A stretch of 64,000 bases of DNA from Chitinophagales bacterium (GCA_017303415.1 JAFLBJ010000001.1:2294001-2358000), one strand, 5' to 3'; shown: positions 26,336 through 36,594, numbered from the stretch's first letter. Made by a program: numbers and translations. The notes: a model not told the origin generated them from the letters alone.

Positions 26336-27361
26336 TTACATACCCATCATTTGTTTCTTCTGCTTCAGATTCGCCAGTGAAGGATCCATTTCGATGGCTT
26401 TATCGCATAGCATAGTTCCCTTGTCCTTTTCTCCTTTCTTTTGATAACACATTCCGATCATGTAAAGGGCGGAAGCGTTCTTTTTATCGTATTCCAACAT
26501 TTTATCCCAGTACTCCATGGCCAGGTCAAATTTGCCGGCATAGTAATAGGATTCAGCTACGAGGTTGAGAATATTGAGGTCGCTGGGTCTTTTCTTTAGT
26601 AGTTCATTGAAGATCTTCAACCCTTCATCCAGATTGCCTGTATTGAGATAGGCGATACCCAGATTGTAGTGGTAGTCGTTTGATTTTTTATACCCCTTCT
26701 CTCCTGCCTGTAGCAGATATACCAGGGCATTCTTGTTATCGCCCAAAGCATAGTGGATCATCCCCAATTCATAGATCCATTCCGGGCGCGAAGGGGTCAA
26801 TTCAATGGCTTTGATATAATGCGGGATTGCGTATTTATAATTGAACATATCGGCATAGCTTCTGCCGATGAGATAGGGAATCTCTCCGTTCCCGGGTTCT
26901 TCCTTCTGTGCTTGTTCCAGGTAGCGAATCCCATCGCCATAGTTTTCCTGGTTGTAATAGGTTTTACCCAACATATAACTCACTTTGGCAGTTGCGTCTT
27001 TCTCTTTTAATAGCTGGGCATAGCGGATGACATCGTCATGATGTTTCAGGTTGTAGGAGATCTGAAGTAAAAGTTGGTAATGGGTGGCTGAGTTCTCCCC
27101 CATTTTTTCCAGTTTCTGCATCATTTCCTTGGCCTGGGCATATTTTCGAAGGTCAAATAAAATGGAGGCTAATTCAGAAACGATCTGTTTATTGTTGGAG
27201 TCGTAATGATAGGCTTTGTCGAGGTGTTTCCACACTTCCAGTTTACGCCCTGCCTTTTTTTCAGCTAAACCTTTTTCCAGAAAGAATTGAGCACTATCGG
27301 ATTGTGCCAAAAGGGACCCCGAGAGGAGGAGTAATAGAAATATCTGGTAGTAGCGGTTCAT
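26336..27361 (-). CDS. Secreted TPR-repeat protein
   Basis: 341 residues with a signal peptide ending LLAQ. The rest is about nine tetratricopeptide repeats (for example ALYMIGMCYQKKGEKDKG and PYLIGRSYADMFNYKYAI), forming a helical scaffold for protein contacts in the periplasm. No enzymatic domain. Partner unknown. Convergent with argS. Confidence 0.85.
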   Translation of the reverse strand: MNRYYQIFLLLLLSGSLLAQSDSAQFFLEKGLAEKKAGRKLEVWKHLDKAYHYDSNNKQIVSELASILFDLRKYAQAKEMMQKLEKMGENSATHYQLLLQISYNLKHHDDVIRYAQLLKEKDATAKVSYMLGKTYYNQENYGDGIRYLEQAQKEEPGNGEIPYLIGRSYADMFNYKYAIPHYIKAIELTPSRPEWIYELGMIHYALGDNKNALVYLLQAGEKGYKKSNDYHYNLGIAYLNTGNLDEGLKIFNELLKKRPSDLNILNLVAESYYYAGKFDLAMEYWDKMLEYDKKNASALYMIGMCYQKKGEKDKGTMLCDKAIEMDPSLANLKQKKQMMGM

Positions 27362-27495
27362 AGGAAAATTGTTTTGGTCGATTCAGCCGGGTATTAAATG
27401 TAAACCATCCGTCCGAAAAGTCCTAATCTCAGACGGTAGAATCGTCTAAAAATTGTGCTGGAAGGGCGAAAATTATGGGAATAGTGGGATTCCCT

Positions 27496-27523
27496 TAGTA
27501 ATTAGTAATCAATAATTAACCAT
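27496..27523. repeat. AT-rich heptads at the end of glgB
   Basis: TAGTAAT, TAGTAAT, CAATAAT, TAACCAT in phase, ending two bases before the glgB stop on the minus strand. Each contains TAG or TAA. Confidence 0.5.
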
Positions 27524-27524
27524 T

Positions 27525-29495
27525 CTACTTTAACACGATCCCTGCCAGAGGGGGAAGGTGTAGGGTGAGTTTGTAAACCATGTTCTCCTCGTCGACCAGT
27601 TCGGAGCGGATCTCGGGGTTAAACGTATCCCCTGTTCCCCAGTATTTCCGGTCGTCGCTGTTGAAGATTTCGGTGGTATAGGTATGTCCGTGGACATAAA
27701 TTTCCCAATCCCGGCGAACCACGGGGGTCATATTCAAAATAACAAGTACATCATCGGTCTTCTTTTTGCCTTTTCGGCGATAGGCTATAACCGATTCGGC
27801 CCGGCGATTCAGGTCAACCCATTCAAAACCATACATGGTGAACTGGTTCTTGTAAAGGGCGGGCTCTCCCCGAAGGAGTTTATTCAGGTCGGCCACACAA
27901 TCTTTCATGCGTTTGTGGCAGTCGTGTTCCAATAGGCCCCAATCCAATTCGGATTTATAATTCCATTCAGAGGTTTGCCCGAATTCACAACCCATGAACA
28001 GCAGTTTTCCACCTGGATGCGTCCACATATAGGTGTATAGCAGCCGAAGGTTTGCAAATTTCTGCCATTCATCGCCCGGCATTTTATAGATCATGGGGCT
28101 TTTGCCATGGACCACTTCATCATGGCTATAGGGAAGCATGAAGTTCTCATCATAATAGTACATCATGCTAAACGAGAATTTATCCTGGTGAAATTGCCTG
28201 AACATGGGATCGATCTTGAAATAATCCAATGAGTCGTGCATCCAGCCCATCATCCATTTCATTCCAAAACCCAATCCGTCTTCAAAGGTGGGCCTGGAAA
28301 CACCAGGCCAATCGGTGGCTTCTTCGGCAATGGTTTGGACATCCGGAAAATCCCGGAAGATGGTTTCGTTCAGGTCTTTGATAAATGCGATAGCTTCCAG
28401 GTTCCCATCACCACCATATTCATTCGGTTCCCATTGGCCATGTTTTCGGGAATAGTTTAGTTTGAGCATGGAACTGACGGCATCCACCCGGATACCATCA
28501 ATATGAAAAAGATCAAACCAATACCGGGCACTGCTGATGAGAAAGGATTTTACCTCTCCCCTTTTGTAGTTGAAGATATAGCTGTTCCAGTCCGGATGAA
28601 ATCCTTTGCGCATATCGGCATATTCATAGGTATGGGTACCATCAAACATGAATAGCCCGTGTGCATCATAAGGAAAATGGGAAGGTACCCAGTCAAGGAT
28701 CACACCTATCCCCGCTTCATGACAGGCGTCAATCATACGCATAAATCCCTGGGGGTCGCCAAAACGGGAAGTGGCAGCAAAGAATCCGGTGCATTGGTAT
28801 CCCCAGCTTCCATCAAAGGGATGCTCCATTACGGGCATGAATTCTACATGGGTGAATCCCATTTCCTGTAAATAAGGCACCAATCTTTCCGTGATCTGTT
28901 CATATGTGTTATATACCTCCTCATTGTTTTTATCCGGCCGCATCCAACTGGCCAGGTGCATTTCGTACACACTCCAGGGTGCTTCGAGGGAATTGTGCTT
29001 TTTTCTTTTTTTCATCCATTCCTTATCCGCCCAGTCATACGATGTGTCCCAGGTGATCGAGGCTGTATTCGGCCGTTTCTCCCAGAAACGGGCAAAGGGA
29101 TCGCCTTTATCTGTTTCAATCCCTTTAAATCCGACGATATGGTATTTGTACACCTCTCCCAGGTTAAATCCTGGAATAAAACCTTCCCATACTCCACTTT
29201 TGTCCCAACGGGGATTGAGTTCATATTCATGATTTTTCCAATCATTGAAATTTCCTTTCACAGAAACCGAGGTGGCATTTGGGGCCCAGACACAGAAATA
29301 CATCCCCCATTGGTCGTTTACCTGGATGGAATGGGAGCCAAATTTTTCATATAACCGATAATGGGTGCCTTGCTGGAAATTTCGGATATCGTCTTCAGTT
29401 AGGAGGGAGTAATTCCAAACTGGTTTTGATGTGTCCACATATTCCACTTCTTCATAGCGTTTGGATTTTGCTGTTTTCTTTTTGGAGGAAGCCAT
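27525..29495 (-). CDS. glgB: 1,4-alpha-glucan branching enzyme (GH13)
   Basis: 656 residues. A Lys-rich start, then a CBM48 module (about 50-150, VCVWAPNATSVSVKGNFN-like) and a GH13 barrel. Catalytic residues: nucleophile Asp338 in RVDAVSS, acid/base Glu391 in AEEATDWPG and the Asp in YSHDEVVHGK. The C-terminal all-beta domain follows from about 550. It forms the alpha-1,6 branches of glycogen and so belongs with glgA and glgC, which lie 9 kb downstream on the same strand. At 656 residues it lacks the extra N-terminal module of the E. coli enzyme (728). Confidence 0.94.
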   Translation of the reverse strand: MASSKKKTAKSKRYEEVEYVDTSKPVWNYSLLTEDDIRNFQQGTHYRLYEKFGSHSIQVNDQWGMYFCVWAPNATSVSVKGNFNDWKNHEYELNPRWDKSGVWEGFIPGFNLGEVYKYHIVGFKGIETDKGDPFARFWEKRPNTASITWDTSYDWADKEWMKKRKKHNSLEAPWSVYEMHLASWMRPDKNNEEVYNTYEQITERLVPYLQEMGFTHVEFMPVMEHPFDGSWGYQCTGFFAATSRFGDPQGFMRMIDACHEAGIGVILDWVPSHFPYDAHGLFMFDGTHTYEYADMRKGFHPDWNSYIFNYKRGEVKSFLISSARYWFDLFHIDGIRVDAVSSMLKLNYSRKHGQWEPNEYGGDGNLEAIAFIKDLNETIFRDFPDVQTIAEEATDWPGVSRPTFEDGLGFGMKWMMGWMHDSLDYFKIDPMFRQFHQDKFSFSMMYYYDENFMLPYSHDEVVHGKSPMIYKMPGDEWQKFANLRLLYTYMWTHPGGKLLFMGCEFGQTSEWNYKSELDWGLLEHDCHKRMKDCVADLNKLLRGEPALYKNQFTMYGFEWVDLNRRAESVIAYRRKGKKKTDDVLVILNMTPVVRRDWEIYVHGHTYTTEIFNSDDRKYWGTGDTFNPEIRSELVDEENMVYKLTLHLPPLAGIVLK

Positions 29496-29651
29496 GTATG
29501 TGGTTTTAGCAGAAATGGAAGAATGGTAGTTGAAATCCCGGAATAAACCCGGTTTAACGTAAAATTAAGGATTAGTGGTTTTGAATCCGTATGGAATTAA
29601 TGGAATTTAGCATCTTCGAATTTTTCGCAAAACCACCCGTAAAGCAATTGC

Positions 29652-32429
29652 ATGAGATACCGTCTGCCGGCCTTCTGTATAGGCCTCCTTTTTTCCTTTT
29701 CTGCCTTCTCTCAAAAATCACAGTTATCCGGAGTCATTTTGGACAGTTTTGAAAAGAAAAACCTGGGTGATGCCGTCGTTTCCCTTGTCAACAAGAAGGA
29801 TTCCACGCTTTACCGGTTTGTACGAACCAAAACCGATGGTTCTTTTTCCTTTCAAAGTTTGGATACAGGTAATTTCTACCTATATATTCATTATCCGAAA
29901 TATGTTGATCATGTGGAGGATATCCGTCTTGGAGCTGGCGAAATGCTCAATTTAGGGTCCATTCCCGTCATTCCAGCCAGTAAATTACTTGAGGAGGTGA
30001 TCGTGAAGCAAAACCGGGCGATCCGAATGCGTGGGGACACCATTGAATACACGGCTGACAGTTTCAAGGTTAGAGACGGGGCATCGGTAAAAGACCTTCT
30101 CCGGGTGATGCCGGGACTACAGGTAGATAATAAAGGCCAGGTAACGGCTCAGGGTCAGAAAGTAGAGAAAGTGCTGGTGGATGGGGAAGAATTCTTTGGG
30201 GATGACCCGGCTGTGGTAATAGAGAACCTGCGGGCCGATGCCATTGATAAGGTTCAATCCTTTGATAAAAAAAGTGAGCAGGCGGAATTTACAGGTGTCG
30301 ATGACGGAAGTCGGTCAAAAACACTTAACCTGGTGCTGAAAGAAGATAAGAAAAAGGGCTATTTCGGCAAGGTGGTTATTGGGGGTGGAACCGAGGAACG
30401 ATATTCTGAAGAGGCCATGCTGAACTTTTTTAAGGGGAAAAAGAAATTTTCCGTGTATGGAATCGCTTCCAATACGGGTAAGACCGGTTTGGGCTGGCAG
30501 GACAGGAACAAGTTTGGCGAAGGAGATGATTTTGGCGATGCGACCGTGGAAATGGGTGCCGGTTTCATCATGATCAGCAGTGACGGGGATGATGATTTTG
30601 GGGATTGGTCAAATCGGTATTATGATGAAGGGATTCCCCGTACATTCAAAGCAGGAGCACACTATTCGAACAAGTGGCTGAAAGACCAGCAGAATATGAA
30701 CCTGAACTATACAATTCGGGATATTAAGAACGAGGCCATTGGAAATTCGCTGACAAAATACATTCTACCTGATTCCGCCTATTATTCCCGCGAAAACCAC
30801 AAAAGTGGTTCTCAGGAAACCAGGCAACTCGCCAGTGGGTTATATGATATCAAGATCGATTCTTTGGCTTCCATTCGGTTCAAGCTGAATGCCAAAAAGG
30901 AAAGAAAAACAGGGGCTACCCTTTCAAATACATTATCACAGGATGAAGACCTGAACCTGGTCAATGATAACAAAATTGATAACTCATCCGAGTCGACCAA
31001 CGAAGCCTACCTGGCCAGTTTACTATGGAGGCAGAAGTTTACCAAAAAAGGGAGGACACTTTCCCTTTCGCTTTCACATAAGTACAATGAAGGAAATTCG
31101 ACCGGGTTCCTTTTTTCCACAACGGATTTTTATAGTGGCTCTGCCAATCCCTATCTCCGTGATACCGTGGACCAGTTCAAATCGAATTTTTCCAAAACCC
31201 TTACCACCAATTCCAAATTGGTGTACACCGAACCTGCCGGAAAGAAAGCACTGGTTGAATTCAACTACGCGTTTAGCCGTATCGGCAGTGATGCCGACCG
31301 CCGGAGTTTTGATAAAGTAAACGGGAAATATACTGGGCTCAATCAGGAATTCAGCAATAAATACAGCCTGAATTATCATTCCAACAGCGCCGGGTTCAAG
31401 TATCAGTATAACGGGAAGAAACTCGTAGCGAATATTGGAACCAATTTGGGTCTGGCCCGATATGAGCAATTTGATTCTTTGGGAAAAAAGGTAAATGACC
31501 TGAAATATACCAACCTCTTCCCTACCAGCCGGATAACCTATAAGATGGCGGCCCAGCGCAGCCTGAACCTGACCTACTCTGGTTCTCCTCAACCACCCAG
31601 TTTGGACCAGGTCAACCCCATTCGTGAGAATACCAATTCCTTGTTCATTCAGGAAGGGAACCCCGATCTGGAACAGGCCTTCCGGCATAGTGTGTCTCTG
31701 TTCTTTAGTGATTTTAAGCTGTTGACCGGTAGAAATATCTGGATCAATGGTTCCTTTAGTTCTACCAATAATGCCATTGTTAGCAGTCAGGTTACGGTCA
31801 ACGGTGTTACCACACAGAAGTACATTAACACCAATGGCAATTTTGATTATTATTTTTACAGCTCCTATGGTTTCAAATTGAAGAAGACAGAATTGAACCT
31901 GGGTGTTAACCTGCAAACAAATGGGGGCCGGTTTGTGAATTTTGTGAATGGTATTTCAAATACCAGTAATAACAATACAACCGGGCTGTCTTTTAGTGTT
32001 TATACATATAAGGAAGACAAATATGATTTCAATGCCAATGTGGGATATAATTTAAATACATCCCAGTCAAGCATTAATCCAAACAAACTCAGCTTCTGGA
32101 GTCAGGACCATAATGCAAGTGTCAACGTTTATATTACGAAAAGACTGAGGATCGGCTCTGATGTGAATTTCTATCTCCGTGAAAAAACGGATGCTTTTGA
32201 CGGGAATAATAACTTCACTGTTTGGGGAGCCACTTTGAATTATCAGGTATTTAAGAAGAAGAACGGCGAGTTCCGACTGGAAATGAATGATATCCTGAAT
32301 CAGCGTCGTGGTTTTGAGAGGGAGTTCACCCTGAACCGAGTATATGAAAGGAACTTCAATCAATTGGGACGATATGGCATGCTGAGCTTTGTATGGAATT
32401 TTACTAAACAACCTGGAACAACAAAATAA
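29652..32429 (+). CDS. Outer-membrane beta-barrel receptor (TonB-receptor-like, OMP_b-brl_3)
   Basis: 925 residues with a signal peptide ending FSQK. A carboxypeptidase-regulatory-like beta domain (about 22-100, SGVILDSFEKKNLGDAVV) is followed by a plug-like region (about 110-220, VKDLLRVMPGLQVDNKG, KVLVDGEEFFGDDP) and a large outer-membrane barrel. I see no TonB box and no SusC signature, and no SusD gene follows, so this is not a Sus-type nutrient porin. Ligand unknown. One base separates its stop from the GLPGLI gene, a pairing often seen in Bacteroidota, so they likely act together. Confidence 0.88.
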   Translation: MRYRLPAFCIGLLFSFSAFSQKSQLSGVILDSFEKKNLGDAVVSLVNKKDSTLYRFVRTKTDGSFSFQSLDTGNFYLYIHYPKYVDHVEDIRLGAGEMLNLGSIPVIPASKLLEEVIVKQNRAIRMRGDTIEYTADSFKVRDGASVKDLLRVMPGLQVDNKGQVTAQGQKVEKVLVDGEEFFGDDPAVVIENLRADAIDKVQSFDKKSEQAEFTGVDDGSRSKTLNLVLKEDKKKGYFGKVVIGGGTEERYSEEAMLNFFKGKKKFSVYGIASNTGKTGLGWQDRNKFGEGDDFGDATVEMGAGFIMISSDGDDDFGDWSNRYYDEGIPRTFKAGAHYSNKWLKDQQNMNLNYTIRDIKNEAIGNSLTKYILPDSAYYSRENHKSGSQETRQLASGLYDIKIDSLASIRFKLNAKKERKTGATLSNTLSQDEDLNLVNDNKIDNSSESTNEAYLASLLWRQKFTKKGRTLSLSLSHKYNEGNSTGFLFSTTDFYSGSANPYLRDTVDQFKSNFSKTLTTNSKLVYTEPAGKKALVEFNYAFSRIGSDADRRSFDKVNGKYTGLNQEFSNKYSLNYHSNSAGFKYQYNGKKLVANIGTNLGLARYEQFDSLGKKVNDLKYTNLFPTSRITYKMAAQRSLNLTYSGSPQPPSLDQVNPIRENTNSLFIQEGNPDLEQAFRHSVSLFFSDFKLLTGRNIWINGSFSSTNNAIVSSQVTVNGVTTQKYINTNGNFDYYFYSSYGFKLKKTELNLGVNLQTNGGRFVNFVNGISNTSNNNTTGLSFSVYTYKEDKYDFNANVGYNLNTSQSSINPNKLSFWSQDHNASVNVYITKRLRIGSDVNFYLREKTDAFDGNNNFTVWGATLNYQVFKKKNGEFRLEMNDILNQRRGFEREFTLNRVYERNFNQLGRYGMLSFVWNFTKQPGTTK

Positions 32430-32430
32430 T

Positions 32431-33177
32431 ATGAGAACAAGGATCCTCCTCATTCTATTTCTGGCTTTCTCCCTGGAGGGAATGGCACAGACCAATTTTA
32501 TCCGCAAGGCCAAGATCGAGTTTGAACGAAAAACAAATACACATCGTTTGTATTTCTCAGGGGAAACCGATTCCTGGGCTGATGAGTTCAAGAAATTAAT
32601 ACCTCAATTCCGGACAGATTATTTTGATCTCCTGATCGATGAGGGCAAGTCCATCTATCGCCCCGGTCGTGAAGTGGAACAAAAGAATTCGGGATTCTTT
32701 GAAAGTCCTGCCATTACCAATACCGTTTACACCGATCTGTCCAAAGGAGCTTCCACCAGCCAGAAACAGGTATTTGAAACACTTTTTCTCCTTCAGGACT
32801 CCTTAAAAAAATACACCTGGAAACTGGAGCCTGAAACGAGGACCATTGCAGGCTATGAATGTCGTAAAGCGATCACCCGTATCTGTGATTCGGTGGTAGT
32901 GGTAGCTTTTTACTCAGATGAGATCGTTCCTTCTGCCGGACCTGAATCCTTTAATGGGTTACCGGGTGCCATCCTGGGTCTGGCTGTTCCCCGGCTGTAC
33001 ACCACCTGGTTTGCCACGAAAGTGGAAGTGTTATCCGATAAGGATGAGAAATCAATTCTTCCTCCCAGTAAGGGAAAGAAAGCCGATGATAAGGTCATGG
33101 TCGCGACGGTTGATGCGGCCATTAAAAACTGGGGCGATAAGTACCATGACCGGTCGATCTGGTTCATTACCTTATAG
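32431..33177 (+). CDS. GLPGLI family secreted protein
   Basis: 248 residues with signal peptide ending GMAQ. The diagnostic motif GLPGAILGL is near residue 190. GLPGLI proteins are exported, Bacteroidota-specific, of unknown role, and commonly encoded after an outer-membrane receptor, as here. The start at 32431 is one base beyond the receptor stop; a start 14 codons earlier would lie inside the receptor gene. The two genes probably share one transcript ending in the palindrome at 33180-33203. Confidence 0.88.
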   Translation: MRTRILLILFLAFSLEGMAQTNFIRKAKIEFERKTNTHRLYFSGETDSWADEFKKLIPQFRTDYFDLLIDEGKSIYRPGREVEQKNSGFFESPAITNTVYTDLSKGASTSQKQVFETLFLLQDSLKKYTWKLEPETRTIAGYECRKAITRICDSVVVVAFYSDEIVPSAGPESFNGLPGAILGLAVPRLYTTWFATKVEVLSDKDEKSILPPSKGKKADDKVMVATVDAAIKNWGDKYHDRSIWFITL

Positions 33178-33179
33178 GA

Positions 33180-33207
33180 TATAGCTATTAGCTAATAGCT
33201 ATAAGCT
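33180..33207. repeat. Heptad array / 24-bp perfect palindrome between convergent genes
   Basis: Heptads TATAGCT, ATTAGCT, AATAGCT, ATAAGCT in phase. The stretch 33180-33203 is a perfect 24-base palindrome. It lies between the GLPGLI stop (33177) and the amylase stop (33207), and shares ATAAGCT with the dnaK terminator. Confidence 0.65.
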
Positions 33208-35075
33208 TATTTAAGTAATTCAAATACGACACCTTCTTTCGCCGGAATGGAATACCCTTCCAGGTTAAGTATCTCGCCTGTTTGAATATTTCTCATTTTG
33301 GTAAAACCTTTCACGCGCTCCTGATAGATACTCCAATCAGGTGTGTAGGCACTATTGCCTGTATTGGTAAGCACCATTACGGTTTGTTTCTCGTCATATC
33401 TGAAGTAAACATAGGTGGCATTCCGGACCACATATTGCATGGTCTTTCCGGAGGTGATAGCCGAGGAATTTTTTCGGAAATGAAGAAGTTTGCTCACATA
33501 ATTGAAAGAGGTATTCTCCATATCTGTCCTACCTGCGCTGGTAAACTTATTTTTTGGATCATTGGCCCAACCACCCGGGAAATCATATCGCACTTCCGCA
33601 TCGGTCGGGTTCTTAAAATTCTTCATCAGGATCTCCGTGCCATAATACAATTGCGGGATTCCACGCATAGTGAGTAACCAGTTGAGCCCCCATTTCATTT
33701 TATTCCAATCCTCCCCTATTACGGAATATATCCTGTCCATGTCATGGTTATCGAGAAAGATGCAATTGTTCATGGGGTTTTTATACACGATATCCTGCGA
33801 CAGGGTCATATAGAGCCTGTTTACGCCTTCCGTCCAGCCAAAGGGCTGGTTCATGCCTGCATGCATGGCAAAACAAAGAGAGAAGTCGATGGCGCCAGGG
33901 GCATTGTGTTTGAATTCAGTATTGATCTTATTTTGGACGAAGTAGGCATTGGCAACTACGGTATTGGCCCAGGCTTCCACAAAGGTGGTCAGTTTGGGAA
34001 ATTCTTTGGCAAGGGCCGCATTCAGTTTATTGACAAAAGGTTCTTCACAATACTTGTAGGTATCGATCCGGAATCCGTCAAACCCGAATTCTTCGGTCAG
34101 CCAAATGGCATTTTGGATCAGGTAATTGGCTACATAGGGATTGTCCAGGTTCACATCGGGTAAATGAGGGGTAAACCAGCCTTTCGCCATATTATTTTTG
34201 TCAAATGCAGAGCCATAAGGATCAAACATGGATTCTTCGCGGTGATTAGGGCCTGTAAAACTTGGCCAGCGATTGATCCAATTTTCTTCCGGAGCGTCTT
34301 TATTCATCCAATGCCAAAGTCCTACGTGGTTGTAGATCGCATCCTGTATGATCTTCAGCCCTTTCGCATGTGCAGCGTTTACCAGGGCCTTGTATTCTTC
34401 ATTGGTGCCAAAACGTGGATCGATCCTGTAGTGGTCGGTGAACCAATAGCCATGGTATCCGGCCATATCATTATTGCCTTCATGTTCTTTAGGCATATCA
34501 TTTTCCAGTACCGGGGTGAACCAAAGAGCGGTGATCCCGAGATCGTTAAAATAATCCAGATGGTCCTGAACCCCTTTGATATCTCCGCCGTGACGTGCGT
34601 ATTTATTGTTCCTGTCACTGCCATTGTCTCTCAGGTTTGGAAACGCATCGTTGGACGGATCGCCATTGGCAAAGCGGTCGGGCATGAGCAAATAGGAAAC
34701 ATCTTTGGATGTGACTCCCATAACCCTTGTCTTTCCATTTTGGGTACTCCGTGCTTTCAATTCATAATTGATTATAGTTTTCCCCGGGGTAATGCCAAAG
34801 AATTCAAATCGGAATTTCTGCGGCCTGGCGGTTTTTGAAATTTCCAGGTCAACGGCGAGGTACTTTGCGTTTGTGAAATGGTGAACCTTTATAACTTTTA
34901 CATCCGCCGAAGTGGATCGAAATACAAGTTTATTCTTCGGGATTTCTTTTTCTGCTTTTATAAGCACCTGCAGTTTATTGTTTTGCATCCCTGCCCACCA
35001 ATGCGAAGGATAAATGGTTTGGGAAAACAAAGTGCCAGTTAACAGCAACAGGAAAAGAAAACATAATTTTTTCAT
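33207..35075 (-). CDS. Alpha-amylase / neopullulanase-type GH13 enzyme (SusA-like)
   Basis: 622 residues from the ATG at 35075; signal peptide ending LFSQ, so periplasmic. An N-terminal beta module (about 20-125) precedes a GH13 barrel with Asp338 (RIDTYKY), Glu367 (VEAWANT) and Asp445 (NHDMDR). The layout matches neopullulanase/cyclomaltodextrinase and SusA. It should cut maltodextrins to smaller sugars before uptake. The MFS transporter gene ends seven bases upstream on the same strand, giving a hydrolase plus importer pair; no susC/susD/susR is present in the window. Confidence 0.9.
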   Translation of the reverse strand: MKKLCFLFLLLLTGTLFSQTIYPSHWWAGMQNNKLQVLIKAEKEIPKNKLVFRSTSADVKVIKVHHFTNAKYLAVDLEISKTARPQKFRFEFFGITPGKTIINYELKARSTQNGKTRVMGVTSKDVSYLLMPDRFANGDPSNDAFPNLRDNGSDRNNKYARHGGDIKGVQDHLDYFNDLGITALWFTPVLENDMPKEHEGNNDMAGYHGYWFTDHYRIDPRFGTNEEYKALVNAAHAKGLKIIQDAIYNHVGLWHWMNKDAPEENWINRWPSFTGPNHREESMFDPYGSAFDKNNMAKGWFTPHLPDVNLDNPYVANYLIQNAIWLTEEFGFDGFRIDTYKYCEEPFVNKLNAALAKEFPKLTTFVEAWANTVVANAYFVQNKINTEFKHNAPGAIDFSLCFAMHAGMNQPFGWTEGVNRLYMTLSQDIVYKNPMNNCIFLDNHDMDRIYSVIGEDWNKMKWGLNWLLTMRGIPQLYYGTEILMKNFKNPTDAEVRYDFPGGWANDPKNKFTSAGRTDMENTSFNYVSKLLHFRKNSSAITSGKTMQYVVRNATYVYFRYDEKQTVMVLTNTGNSAYTPDWSIYQERVKGFTKMRNIQTGEILNLEGYSIPAKEGVVFELLK

Positions 35076-35082
35076 ACAATTA

Positions 35083-36594
35083 CTATTTGTCTTTGATACG
35101 AAGCGTAAGCAGTCCACCCAGGATCATGGAACATCCACCCACCACAATGGTCATGATGGCATTTCCGTCAAAGAGGTGCCTTGTCAAAAATCCAAGTAAG
35201 GTGGCAGCAAGAATCTGGGGTATGACGATAAAGAAGTTGAATATGCCCATGTAGACGCCCATCTTTTTAGCAGGAAGGGCTTTTGTCAACATAGAATAAG
35301 GCATGGCAAGAATACTGCACCAGGCGAGGCCAATACCGGCCATACTGATGATCAGCAATTGCTCATCCTTGAAGAAATAATAGGAAATCAACCCTAGTCC
35401 TCCGCCCACCAGGGCAATAAGGTGTGTTACAGGACGCGAAAACTTCTTCGCCATCACAGGAAGGAGAAAAGCGAACAGGGCAGCAAATCCATTATAGCAG
35501 GCAAAAAGTACACCCACCCAATTACTGATCTTATTGTAATCCGCCGATGTTGTATCCGTGGTATTATAGAGATGCTGCGCCAATGCCGGAGAGGAATAGA
35601 TCCACATGGAAAAGAGCGCAAACCACGAAAAGAACTGAACAACAGCCAGTTTTTGCATAGTGGGCGGAAGAAAGTTCAGGTCATCCATCACTTCGACAAA
35701 ACCATTTTCTTTTTTCGCTCTGGCAAAGAAGGAAGCGACAATTTGTAAAATTCCAAAGACCAGAATACCTCCGGTCAGTACATAGAGTTCTTTTTCCAGG
35801 TTTTCGGAGGGGCGGGAATTATAGAAATATAAACCACCTGTAAGCAAGGCTCCGATAAAACTCCAAATGATTCCTTTCTGCAGAAAACGATCAGCCGGTG
35901 TTTTGATCTGAACATGGTTGTCTTCCTCTTTAATATCTCCAAAGGCCTTCATTTCCTCCGGCGAGTACTCGCGGGTGGTAAATACAGTATAGGCGATCGC
36001 TGCAAGAAATACAACGGCTCCAATGATAAATGAGATCTTTACTGAATCCGGGATCATTCCGGCAGCGGCTTCGTTCTGCACGCCAAAGGCCGTTAAGACG
36101 TAAGGCAAAATAGAGGAAACCACGGCACCAATCCCAATGAAGAAACTTTGCATGGCAAAACCAGTGGTCCGTTGTGAATCAGGAAGCATATCTCCCACAA
36201 AGGCCCGAAAGGGTTCCATGGATACATTAATGGACGCATCCAATAACCACAACATCACCGCAGCCATCCAAAGTGCACTTACATTGGGGAAAATAAAAAG
36301 GGCAAGGGATGCACAAATGGCGCCGGCCATAAAGAAGGGGCGTCTCCTACCCCATTTGCCTAACCAGGTTTTATCACTAAAATGGCCAATGATCGGTTGA
36401 ATGATCAATCCCGTCAACGGTGCCGCGATCCACAAAATGGGGATCTCCTCGATCTTGGCTCCCAGAGTCTGAAAGATCCGGCTGACATTGGCATTTTGTA
36501 AACCAAAGGCAAACTGGATCCCAAAGAACCCCACACTCATGTTGATGATTTGCCCAAGACTTAGCCTGGGTTTGACGGAAGGAAGAAGCGACAT
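35083..36594 (-). CDS. MFS transporter, maltose/disaccharide type (SLC45/GPH-like)
   Basis: 503 residues with about twelve hydrophobic segments. The loop LGKWGRRRPFFMAG between helices 2 and 3 is the RxGRR motif of sucrose/maltose proton symporters, and the neighbouring SFFIGIGAVVSS is similar to that group. An extended loop (about 215-240) sits before the second half. Role inferred from context: import of maltose or maltodextrin released by the SusA-like enzyme encoded directly downstream. The gene follows glgC after 151 bases that contain a 9-bp repeat array. Confidence 0.85.
   Translation of the reverse strand: MSLLPSVKPRLSLGQIINMSVGFFGIQFAFGLQNANVSRIFQTLGAKIEEIPILWIAAPLTGLIIQPIIGHFSDKTWLGKWGRRRPFFMAGAICASLALFIFPNVSALWMAAVMLWLLDASINVSMEPFRAFVGDMLPDSQRTTGFAMQSFFIGIGAVVSSILPYVLTAFGVQNEAAAGMIPDSVKISFIIGAVVFLAAIAYTVFTTREYSPEEMKAFGDIKEEDNHVQIKTPADRFLQKGIIWSFIGALLTGGLYFYNSRPSENLEKELYVLTGGILVFGILQIVASFFARAKKENGFVEVMDDLNFLPPTMQKLAVVQFFSWFALFSMWIYSSPALAQHLYNTTDTTSADYNKISNWVGVLFACYNGFAALFAFLLPVMAKKFSRPVTHLIALVGGGLGLISYYFFKDEQLLIISMAGIGLAWCSILAMPYSMLTKALPAKKMGVYMGIFNFFIVIPQILAATLLGFLTRHLFDGNAIMTIVVGGCSMILGGLLTLRIKDK

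Noticed and set aside
29652-32429. SusC-type TonB-dependent transporter
   Set aside because: No SusC signature, no TonB box seen and no SusD follows; the GLPGLI neighbour and the barrel type fit OMP_b-brl_3 receptors better.
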